DNA from: Candidatus Cloacimonadota bacterium
GTDB taxonomy: Bacteria; Cloacimonadota; Cloacimonadia; Cloacimonadales; TCS61
Reading direction: 5' to 3'
Length of the DNA stretch: 5,600 nucleotides
Assembly (NCBI GenBank): GCA_014382915.1
Contig: JACNIV010000082.1
Coordinates: forward strand, 1-5,600
The first letter of the stretch is position 1. Each line of letters opens with the position of its first letter. Below are positions 1-4,888 of the stretch, in pieces. The position numbers were made by a program, and so were the translations under genes. The notes under the pieces are model-generated. The model was not told the DNA's origin. It saw only the letters and a list, made by a program, of their open reading frames with translations, and made no database searches.

Positions 1-26
1 TATACACTCAATTGCAAACTTATCAT
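1..26 (-). CDS. Possible 5' end of a leftward gene, cut by the window edge
   Basis: An ATG on the minus strand at 26-24 is preceded by AAGGAGA (minus strand 37-31) with a 5-base gap, one of the best ribosome binding sites in the window. The frame stays open to the edge and reads MISLQLSV. Eight codons are too few to name a family. The gene would run divergently from the cassette genes on its right. Integron integrases are usually divergent from the cassettes, but these residues do not resemble an integrase start. Support rests on the binding site and start codon only. Confidence 0.4.
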
Positions 27-30
27 TCTA

Positions 31-37
31 TCTCCTT
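31..37 (-). promoter_or_regulatory. Ribosome binding site of the leftward edge gene
   Basis: AAGGAGA on the minus strand, 5 bases before an ATG. It is a near-perfect anti-Shine-Dalgarno match and is the main reason for believing a gene starts at position 26. Confidence 0.45.
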
Positions 38-108
38 ACAGAAAAATAAAATGGCTTGACGCAGTTTAATAATTTTTATTTTTTCACTTTTATAACAAAG
101 GCAAGGAA

Positions 109-237
109 ATGGGATATTTGCAAGAAGTTCAGAATGAATTAGTTCTACAGGGGTATTCAAAAAAAAATAAAAGAACGATTTGTACGTTTAATACTCCAAT
201 AAGGTATATTATACGTAATACGTCGTTTATGATGTAG
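109..237 (+). pseudogene. Possible remnant of a tyrosine recombinase/integrase N-terminus
   Basis: The frame opens with ATG at 109, with AAAGG at 97-101 seven bases before it, and stops at TAG 235-237, giving 42 codons. The first residues read MGYLQEVQNELVLQGYSKK. This resembles the first helices of the SAM-like, DNA-binding N-terminal domain of XerC/D- and phage-type tyrosine recombinases, typically L-x-E-V-x-x-x-L-x-x-x-G-Y-S-x-K-T-I. After the run of nine A at 159-167 the match fades. Reading on with one base fewer in the A run gives KKKIKERFVRLI, which keeps some of the expected helix pattern before a stop. I infer a frameshifted and truncated integrase relic; catalytic R/H/R/Y regions are absent. 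It lies just left of the first cassette boundary, in the same orientation as the cassettes. It could instead be an unrelated short peptide or chance. Confidence 0.35.
175..226. repeat. Imperfect inverted repeat next to the left cassette boundary
   Basis: TACGTTTAATA at 183-193 pairs with TATTATACGTA at 207-217 at 10 of 11 positions. CC at 196-197 can pair with GG at 203-204, and ACGA at 175-178 with TCGT at 223-226. It lies directly upstream of GTTGTAC at 237-243, so it could be the folded part of a degraded attC or attI. In such AT-rich sequence it may also be chance, and no convincing R'' partner (…AAC) flanks it on the left. Confidence 0.35.
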
Positions 238-243
238 TTGTAC
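237..243 (+). other. Cassette-boundary core site (R'-like GTTGTAC)
   Basis: GTTGTAC is identical to the right core of the complete attC-like site at 1176-1182. Integron integrases exchange strands between G and TT of this core, which would place the left end of cassette 1 at 238. The protease start codon follows 21 bases after the core, as is usual for cassette genes. No complementary GTACAAC was found upstream, so the site may be an attI-type core or a damaged attC. Confidence 0.5.
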
Positions 244-1176
244 ACAAGCTTAAAGGAAATAAATATGTATAAACAAACATGGCAGAATTGTCACCAATCT
301 ATTTGTTCGATTAGTTTTTTCAATCAAGCTGGTCAAAAAATGGGATCAGGTACTGGATTTAAAATTGATAACTTTTTAGTTACGAACAACCATGTATTTG
401 CTGCTCAAGGAGCAGTAATGGTTAATTTAAGATTTGTAGATATTGACGGGAATTCGACATTAGCAGAAAAAAACATGACTTATACAGAGTTTCAGGCTAA
501 ACTTGAATTAGGAATGCCTGAATCTTCATGGGATTTTGCAATACTTAAGTTAGATGACACTGAATTTAGCTCTATACCTTCACTGACACTAGCTGATTCT
601 TCTTCGATTGAAATTGGTCATGACATTGCAGTACTTGGATTTCAATTTGAACAAACTAATCTCTCAATTAAAAAAGGAATTTTATCTTCAAAATATATAA
701 GGGCTGGAGTTAATTACATGCAAGTTGATGTAAGCGTAAACCATGGAAATTCAGGTGGTCCTCTAATTGATGTTGAAAATAACACTGTAGTCGGAATAGT
801 AACCAGAAAGCATACTGGACTAACTCAAGCATTTGACAATTTACTACAGAGTTTTGATAATAATATCACAGCATTGCAAGCTGCTAAAGGCATAATGGGA
901 TTGGGCGGTGTTGACCCTGTGGAAGCACTAACAGTAAGTCAAAATCAAATGAAAATTACAGCTGTTGAAATTAGAAGGTCAGCAAATGTTGGCATTGGAT
1001 ATGCATATGAATTACAGCACATAAAAGACTTTTTTGACCATCAATAGCCAGTGTACAACAATGTATAAAAATAATTGCCGAGACAGTAGTAAATTCAAGC
1101 ATTGTAGCCCATTTCAACTTCATCGTAATTTGAAAGTGAAGTGCTTCGAAATCGGCAACTTTTCATATACTGAACG
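238..1176 (+). mobile_element. Gene cassette 1 (trypsin-like protease)
   Basis: This segment is bounded by two identical GTTGTAC cores and carries a single gene plus its downstream attC-like palindrome, the standard form of an integron cassette. Taking the crossover at G^TT on both sides, the unit would be 939 bp. The gene occupies almost all of it: the start lies 27 bases from the left end and the stop is five bases before the attC R'' core. No own promoter is evident, so expression would depend on a promoter further left. The boundaries are inferred from the core repeats. Confidence 0.55.
265..1047 (+). CDS. Trypsin-like serine protease without signal peptide
   Basis: A 260-residue protein of the S1/S1C trypsin-like (HtrA-like) peptidase fold. 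Counting from ATG 265, the catalytic triad is H43 in VTNNHVF, D90 in SSWDFAILKL, and S163 in NHGNSGGPLID, with the usual GSGTGF strand just before the His region. The closing barrel motif NVGIGYA sits near the C-terminus. Between VVGIVTR and that motif lies an insert of roughly 50 residues, partly helical, rather than the short loop seen in simple family members. There is no PDZ domain, signal peptide or membrane segment, so the enzyme should be cytoplasmic. An in-frame TTG at 238 falls inside the cassette core; ATG 265 is preferred because AAGGA lies 7 bases upstream. Substrate unknown. Intracellular proteases of this kind occur as effectors or accessories in some defence systems, but that role is inference. 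Confidence 0.9.
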   Translation: MYKQTWQNCHQSICSISFFNQAGQKMGSGTGFKIDNFLVTNNHVFAAQGAVMVNLRFVDIDGNSTLAEKNMTYTEFQAKLELGMPESSWDFAILKLDDTEFSSIPSLTLADSSSIEIGHDIAVLGFQFEQTNLSIKKGILSSKYIRAGVNYMQVDVSVNHGNSGGPLIDVENNTVVGIVTRKHTGLTQAFDNLLQSFDNNITALQAAKGIMGLGGVDPVEALTVSQNQMKITAVEIRRSANVGIGYAYELQHIKDFFDHQ

Positions 1177-1182
1177 TTGTAC
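1053..1182 (+). other. attC-like recombination site (complete)
   Basis: A 130-bp imperfect palindrome with integron attC architecture. Outer cores are GTACAAC at 1053-1059 and GTTGTAC at 1176-1182, perfectly complementary. Moving inward, GTATA 1063-1067 pairs with TATAC 1166-1170, and TTGCCGA 1075-1081 (L''-like) with TCGGCAA 1152-1158 (L'-like). TTCAAGCA 1094-1101 pairs with TGCTTCGAA 1142-1150 leaving one bulged G. CATTTCAA 1110-1117 pairs with TTGAAAGTG 1130-1138 leaving another. Single unpaired bases in a long stem are what integron integrases use to recognise the folded strand. The length lies within the known attC range. It fills the gap between two unrelated same-strand genes, as attC sites do. 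The R''/R' cores match RYYYAAC/GTTRRRY imperfectly at one inner base each. Confidence 0.7.
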
Positions 1183-1235
1183 GAAATTGTGATGCTTTTA
1201 TTTCTACATAATAATTATTTAAGCGAGAAATAATA

Positions 1236-2045
1236 ATGAACCTAAATCCACCAAATATAATGCCACCAAATGTCTGTATTTTTTGTGGAGGGGATGGACC
1301 CTTTTCTTCAGAAGAGCACATCATCCCTCATTCTTTGGGTAATGATCTTCTTATTTTGGCTCCGGGATGGATTTGCGATAATTGCAATAACACTTGTTCT
1401 AGCTTTGAGTCACGCACTCTGAATAACTCAATTCTCGGGTTAGAACGTTGCAGACTTGGTGTAGTTACAAAGAAGGGGAAACCAGCCCGTTCAGACGTTC
1501 ACCATATTTCATGGTTTGCTGAACCAGAATCTCGTCAGAATATTGTATCTGCAGAAGCTGACTGGGCTAATATTCCTATGCTTCTTCATCCCGATGGTGA
1601 TTCTGGAAAGATTGTTTTTCCATTTCATGACGATTTTTGCTACGATATAACAAAACTCCTACTAAAGATAGGGATAGAAGTTCTCACTCCTACATTAGGA
1701 GGAGATAATTCTATTAACCATATAGATATGAAAAGTGCCAAAAATCATATTTTAGGAAAAGATGATGCACCTTGGCCCTATTTTGTACTAATGTCTGAAT
1801 CTGTAGAAAAGCATCTCATTAGTTTTTTACATTCTATGCCTGAAGAACATGAATATATCCGCTCTTGTGGTTTTGACCTGTTTTTTCATGTGATCGAAGA
1901 TCACATAGTGCTATTCTTTTTTTATGGTCAGTTTCGTGCTGCTATTTCATTATCGTCACGAAAATCGGAATGGAGAAAAGTTTTAATTGATTGGGGAATT
2001 TCCCATATAGGCTGCCCTATTGAATTTGTAGATTTAAGCGCTTAA
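1236..2045 (+). CDS. HNH endonuclease-like protein (HNH_5 type)
   Basis: A 269-residue protein with an N-terminal zinc-type HNH domain at about residues 12-65. C14-x2-C17 is followed by SSEEHIIPHSLG (E27, H28), then C47-x2-C50-N51 and a glutamate at 58. This Cys-x2-Cys / S-x-E-H-I-I-P / C-x-x-C-N arrangement is that of the HNH_5 group, in which the histidine and the Asn form the beta-beta-alpha metal-binding nuclease site. The remaining ~200 residues are not recognised; they include hydrophobic aromatic stretches but no clear membrane segment. ATG 1236 is preceded only by a weak GAGA (1225-1228). A second in-frame ATG at 1260 lacks any ribosome binding site and would leave just five residues before the first cysteine. 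Nicking or cutting of DNA is the likely activity; the target is unknown. A restriction-like or mobile-element role is possible. Confidence 0.75.
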   Translation: MNLNPPNIMPPNVCIFCGGDGPFSSEEHIIPHSLGNDLLILAPGWICDNCNNTCSSFESRTLNNSILGLERCRLGVVTKKGKPARSDVHHISWFAEPESRQNIVSAEADWANIPMLLHPDGDSGKIVFPFHDDFCYDITKLLLKIGIEVLTPTLGGDNSINHIDMKSAKNHILGKDDAPWPYFVLMSESVEKHLISFLHSMPEEHEYIRSCGFDLFFHVIEDHIVLFFFYGQFRAAISLSSRKSEWRKVLIDWGISHIGCPIEFVDLSA

Positions 2046-2079
2046 CTTATAATGATATACAGAATAACATCATAACTTC

Positions 2080-2100
2080 GTACAACAGCGGATATTAGCC
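2080..2100 (+). other. Left half of a second attC-like site, apparently truncated
   Basis: GTACAAC at 2080-2086 is identical to the R'' core of the complete site and lies 34 bases after the HNH stop codon. I looked for its complement GTTGTAC, or for a copy complementary to the following GCGGATATTAGCC, up to the mutase gene and found neither. The terminal attC therefore seems to have lost its right arm. Confidence 0.45.
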
Positions 2101-2176
2101 TAAATTTCCTCCGGTCTTTCACTCATAATGCTCTTTTTATGGTCGATCAACTTCTCCTATCCACCAACCATCATTC

Positions 2177-2202
2177 CATTCCTAAGCAGAAGCTTAGGAA
2201 TG
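2177..2202. terminator. Perfect stem-loop between convergent genes
   Basis: An 11-bp perfect stem (CATTCCTAAGC at 2177-2187, GCTTAGGAATG at 2192-2202) with a 4-base AGAA loop. It lies 24 bases beyond the mutase stop and downstream of the HNH gene. The position suits a bidirectional transcription end point. Neither side is followed by a T-run, so it is not a canonical rho-independent terminator and may instead protect 3' ends. Confidence 0.5.
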
Positions 2203-2226
2203 AGAAGAATACTTAAAATCCTAAAG

Positions 2227-3888
2227 TTACAGAATCACATTCTCTTTATATTCTCCAAATTCATCGCGAAGTACTCCACATATCTCACCGAGAGTGGCAT
2301 AAGCTTTTACTGCTTTTAAGATGAACGGCATCAAATTTGCATCAGATTTTGCTGCTTTGCGGATATCTTCCAGTCTGGTTTTTACTATTTTGTTATTCCG
2401 TTCACTTTTAATTTGTTTCAGCTTTTTACACTGGTTCTCACCGATAACCGGGTTAACTTTCAAGAGTTCCGGTTTATTTTTTTCTTCTGCCATAAATTCG
2501 TTCACGCCCACCACGATGCGTTCTTTGCTTTCAATTGATCTCTGATAATCATAAGCGCTGTTCTGAATATGCTGTTGCACGAACCCTTTTTCGATAGCCG
2601 AGACCATGCCGCCCATTTCTTCAATTTCATCGATCATTTTTTCTGCTTCTTTTATCATGTCAGAAGTGAGTGATTCCACGTAATAAGAACCGGCAAGAGG
2701 GTCTATTGTATTAGTTACACCGCTTTCGTGAGCAACTATCTGCTGGGTACGAAGTGCGATTTGGACAGAGTCTTCGGTGGGCAGAGCAAGAGCTTCATCG
2801 CGGGAATTTGTATGCAGGGATTGAGTTCCACCCAGGACTGCTGCCAGTGTTTGAATAGCCACCCGAACAATGTTATTATCCGGCTGCTGGGCTGTGAGCG
2901 TGCAGCCGGCTGTTTGAGTGTGGAAGCGTAACATCATGCTTTGGGGATTTATAGCTCCAAATTTTTCTTTCATGATCTTTGCCCACAGGAAACGGGCAGC
3001 ACGGAATTTGGCTACTTCTTCCAGCAGGTCGTTATGTGCATTGAAGAAGAAAGAAAGACGGGGAGCAAAATCATCCACATTCATACCGCTTTTAATGGCA
3101 GCTTTCACATAAGCAATTCCGTCTGCCAGTGTGAATGCTATTTCCTGAACTGCTGTGGAACCAGCTTCTCTGATGTGGTAACCGGAAATTGAAATCGTGT
3201 TCCAGTTGGGAACTTCTTTGATGCAAAATTCAAATGTATCGGTAATTAATCTCATGGAGGGTTTGGGTGGAAAAATGTAAGTTCCACGGGCAATGTATTC
3301 CTTTAAAATATCATTCTGGATAGTTCCTCTCAATTGATCGGCAGGAACTCCCTGCTTTTCTGCCACTGCAATATACATTGCCAGAAGTACAGCAGCGGGA
3401 GCATTTATGGTCATGGAAGTGGAAACTTTATCGAGTGGGATGCCATCAAAAAGAACTTCCATATCTGCCAGTGAATCGATGGCAACACCCACCTTTCCCA
3501 CTTCACCTTCACTCATCGGGTGGTCGCTATCGTAACCCATTTGGGTGGGAAGATCGAACGCAATGCTCAGTCCCGTTTGACCTTTTTTCAGCAGGAATTT
3601 ATAACGTTCATTAGATTCCTGTGCATCACCAAATCCGGCATACTGACGCATCGTCCACAAACGTCCACGATACATTGTGGGCTGAACTCCGCGTGTATAT
3701 GGATAAACTCCGGGAAAGCCGAGTGATTCTTCATTACTTATATTTGTAGTATCTTCTTTTGTATAAAGCCTTTTAATTTCTTTATCTGAACCGGTGAGGA
3801 ACTTTTCCTTTCTTTCCGGGAATCTGCTGATGGTTTTTTCCACAGATTTTTCAAAAAGTTCTTTCTGCTCTTTATATGATCTTGCCAT
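2227..3888 (-). CDS. mcmA: Methylmalonyl-CoA mutase, large (catalytic) subunit
   Basis: A 553-residue acyl-CoA mutase large subunit. It holds the substrate-binding TIM barrel that, with coenzyme B12, interconverts methylmalonyl-CoA and succinyl-CoA in propionate/succinate metabolism. Family signatures include [63 protein letters not shown] and [10 protein letters not shown]. By alignment from memory with the Propionibacterium enzyme, Y83, R201 and H238 correspond to its Y89, R207 and H244. Isobutyryl-CoA mutases carry Phe and Gln at the first two positions, so methylmalonyl-CoA is the likely substrate. The protein ends after the barrel: the C-terminal B12-binding domain with DxHxxG is absent, as in lineages with a separate small subunit of about 140 residues. 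That subunit is not in this window. ATG 3888 is supported by AGGAGA five bases upstream. Cytoplasmic. Confidence 0.95.
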   Translation of the reverse strand: MARSYKEQKELFEKSVEKTISRFPERKEKFLTGSDKEIKRLYTKEDTTNISNEESLGFPGVYPYTRGVQPTMYRGRLWTMRQYAGFGDAQESNERYKFLLKKGQTGLSIAFDLPTQMGYDSDHPMSEGEVGKVGVAIDSLADMEVLFDGIPLDKVSTSMTINAPAAVLLAMYIAVAEKQGVPADQLRGTIQNDILKEYIARGTYIFPPKPSMRLITDTFEFCIKEVPNWNTISISGYHIREAGSTAVQEIAFTLADGIAYVKAAIKSGMNVDDFAPRLSFFFNAHNDLLEEVAKFRAARFLWAKIMKEKFGAINPQSMMLRFHTQTAGCTLTAQQPDNNIVRVAIQTLAAVLGGTQSLHTNSRDEALALPTEDSVQIALRTQQIVAHESGVTNTIDPLAGSYYVESLTSDMIKEAEKMIDEIEEMGGMVSAIEKGFVQQHIQNSAYDYQRSIESKERIVVGVNEFMAEEKNKPELLKVNPVIGENQCKKLKQIKSERNNKIVKTRLEDIRKAAKSDANLMPFILKAVKAYATLGEICGVLRDEFGEYKENVIL

Positions 3889-3893
3889 AAAAA

Positions 3894-3899
3894 TCTCCT
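3894..3899 (-). promoter_or_regulatory. Ribosome binding site of the mutase gene
   Basis: AGGAGA on the minus strand with a 5-base gap to ATG 3888. It fixes the start and shows strong Shine-Dalgarno use in this genome. Confidence 0.75.
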
Positions 3900-3925
3900 G
3901 ATCAATGTTTTGAAGTTCAATTCGG

Positions 3926-3946
3926 ATATTACTTATTTTATGTCAA
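3926..3946 (-). promoter_or_regulatory. Weak candidate promoter elements upstream of the mutase
   Basis: A consensus -35 hexamer TTGACA lies on the minus strand at 3946-3941 and a -10-like TAATAT at 3931-3926, but only 9 bases separate them, so they cannot work together as one sigma70 promoter. The 98-bp gap to the preceding gene leaves room for a promoter of the mutase; which element is used cannot be decided from sequence. Confidence 0.2.
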
Positions 3947-3977
3947 ATATAAAAGGTTAATACAGCTTTCAAATAAA

Positions 3978-4379
3978 TTAAACAGCTAAAATTAGAATAA
4001 TCACAATTACAAATAATATCCCTAAAATTATAAAACCATTTCTCACAACCGTTTTTTCATATTCCATATCTCTTGGTGGGAAATAAAAACTCTCTTCATC
4101 AGTTTTTTTCTTATAACGGTTTTGAATTTTAAATATAGGGATAAAGGAACCAACTATGATCGAAATATAGCCTATTAAGGCTACTATGATTTTTGCTTCA
4201 GTAACTATTATAATCGAAAATATCGCAAAAAGCAATAACAATCCTATTATCATAATAAATGTTAGTCTAATTCCCCATTTGTTCATTATTTCAGCATTAA
4301 AAACCATCCTAATAAATTTAAAAAGTTTCTTATGGGAATAGACTTTAGATTTTTCTGCATCGTCCAAACCCTTTTTCAT
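3978..4379 (-). CDS. Small membrane protein, C-terminal half of a frameshifted gene
   Basis: As read, 133 residues with three hydrophobic segments at about 38-59, 63-83 and 114-133. A charged loop of about 30 residues (NRYKKKTDEE...) separates the second and third. The ATG at 4379 has no ribosome binding site. Reading the same frame upstream of it gives LKDAYEFVLE directly before MKKGLDD, an amphipathic stretch that looks coding. The frame therefore probably continues from the upstream membrane gene and has been cut off by a one-base slip near 4404-4412. No conserved family recognised; function unknown. It ends 89 bases before the mutase start codon on the same strand. Confidence 0.55.
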   Translation of the reverse strand: MKKGLDDAEKSKVYSHKKLFKFIRMVFNAEIMNKWGIRLTFIMIIGLLLLFAIFSIIIVTEAKIIVALIGYISIIVGSFIPIFKIQNRYKKKTDEESFYFPPRDMEYEKTVVRNGFIILGILFVIVIILILAV

Positions 4380-4392
4380 TTCAAGAACAAAT

Positions 4393-4791
4393 TCATATGC
4401 ATCTTTTAAAAATCAGGAAAATCTTGATTTTTTGCTCATTTGTATATAGTTTTATGGATGACCTATTGTGAAAAAATGTGAATTTCATTTTCTGTACATC
4501 ATTAAAAGGAATTGTTTTTGTGGATCTGCGATTAGTATATATTATCTGCTTGGAATCGATATTTGCTTTAATGCCATATATCCTATGATTCGTGTATAAT
4601 AATAAACCTAAAAAAAATCCATAGAAAATAATTTTAGGAAAAATGAAGCTTAGTGAATCGTCAATAAAAGTTCCGTCTTTAATAAAACAAAAAATTGGAA
4701 TAACTAAAATAAGAGCGCCATAAATCCAAAAAATGGTTAGAAAAAAAATATTTAAATGTTTATATTCATTTCCCGGTCTGTATTCTTTCAT
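4393..4791 (-). CDS. Membrane protein with possible bacterial PH-like domain, N-terminal half of a frameshifted gene
   Basis: Starting at ATG 4791, which follows AGAAGGA by five bases, the frame gives 132 residues. An upstream in-frame GTG at 4815 lacks this support. Two membrane segments lie at about residues 14-37 and 49-67. After them comes a beta-rich stretch, GIKANIDSKQIIYTNRR, then STKTIPFNDVQKMKFT and SSIKLYTNEQKIKIF. Two membrane helices followed by a strand-rich region with an 'I-x-F-x-D-I/V-x-x' turn recall small bacterial PH-domain (DUF304-like) membrane proteins, though this is a pattern match only. The frame ends abruptly after KRCI. A one-base correction in the T5/A4 run would join it to the downstream frame to give a protein of about 270 residues. 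Function unknown. Confidence 0.6.
   Translation of the reverse strand: MKEYRPGNEYKHLNIFFLTIFWIYGALILVIPIFCFIKDGTFIDDSLSFIFPKIIFYGFFLGLLLYTNHRIYGIKANIDSKQIIYTNRRSTKTIPFNDVQKMKFTFFHNRSSIKLYTNEQKIKIFLIFKRCI
4404..4412 (-). other. Probable frameshift site in the split membrane-protein gene
   Basis: On the minus strand the run TTTTTAAAA lies here. Removing one T or one A turns the ending IFKRCI-stop into a continuous reading LIxKDAYEFVLEMKKGLDD. This links the upstream and downstream frames without another stop. Homopolymer runs are common sites of real indels and of sequencing or assembly errors; the two cannot be told apart here. Confidence 0.55.
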
Positions 4792-4796
4792 AATTT

Positions 4797-4803
4797 TCCT
4801 TCT
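4797..4803 (-). promoter_or_regulatory. Ribosome binding site deciding the membrane-protein start
   Basis: AGAAGGA on the minus strand five bases before ATG 4791. It favours this start over the in-frame GTG eight codons upstream, which the site would otherwise lie within. Confidence 0.6.
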
Positions 4804-4837
4804 TGAATAAATCACTAAATATTCTAATTATTGTCAA

Positions 4838-4866
4838 ATAAAAAAAAGCGGCATTTCTACCGCTTT
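4838..4866 (-). terminator. Rho-independent terminator of the alpha-oxoamine synthase gene
   Basis: On the minus strand AAAGCGG (4866-4860), an 8-base loop and CCGCTTT (4851-4845) form a 7-bp stem. The transcript then continues as an uninterrupted T-run down to about 4840. It lies 22 bases after the stop codon at 4889 and separates this gene from the downstream membrane-protein gene, so the two are probably not one operon. Confidence 0.85.
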
Positions 4867-4888
4867 CAATTCTATCTTTTATTATATA

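Larger units (their letters stand above)
1177..2100 (+). mobile_element. Gene cassette 2 (HNH protein), right end incomplete
   Basis: It starts at the G^TT crossover point of the preceding attC-like site and carries one gene, followed by a second GTACAAC core at 2080-2086. No matching GTTGTAC or complementary arm is visible before the convergent mutase gene, so the right boundary is arbitrary and the terminal site looks truncated. It is the last cassette of the array in this window. Confidence 0.45.

Noticed and set aside
56..96. TTGACG at 56-61 and TATAAC at 91-96 as a cassette (Pc-like) promoter
   Set aside because: The spacing is 29 bases, far from the usual 16-18, and no better -10 lies at the right distance.
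168..243. A second complete attC ending at the GTTGTAC of 237-243
   Set aside because: An inverted repeat is present, but no GTACAAC or other ...AAC core complementary to the right core was found on its left. Kept only as a core site plus repeat.
265..2045. Protease and HNH genes as a toxin-antitoxin pair or single operon
   Set aside because: The genes do not overlap, are separated by a 188-bp recombination-site palindrome, and neither looks like an antitoxin.
2128..2545. Rightward open frames of 63 and 74 codons over the mutase 3' end
   Set aside because: They are antisense to a strongly conserved mutase reading frame (or run through the stem-loop), with no ribosome binding site or family resemblance.
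2728..3726. Several rightward frames of 64-83 codons inside the mutase gene
   Set aside because: They are shadows of the mutase coding strand, mutually overlapping and without ribosome binding sites.
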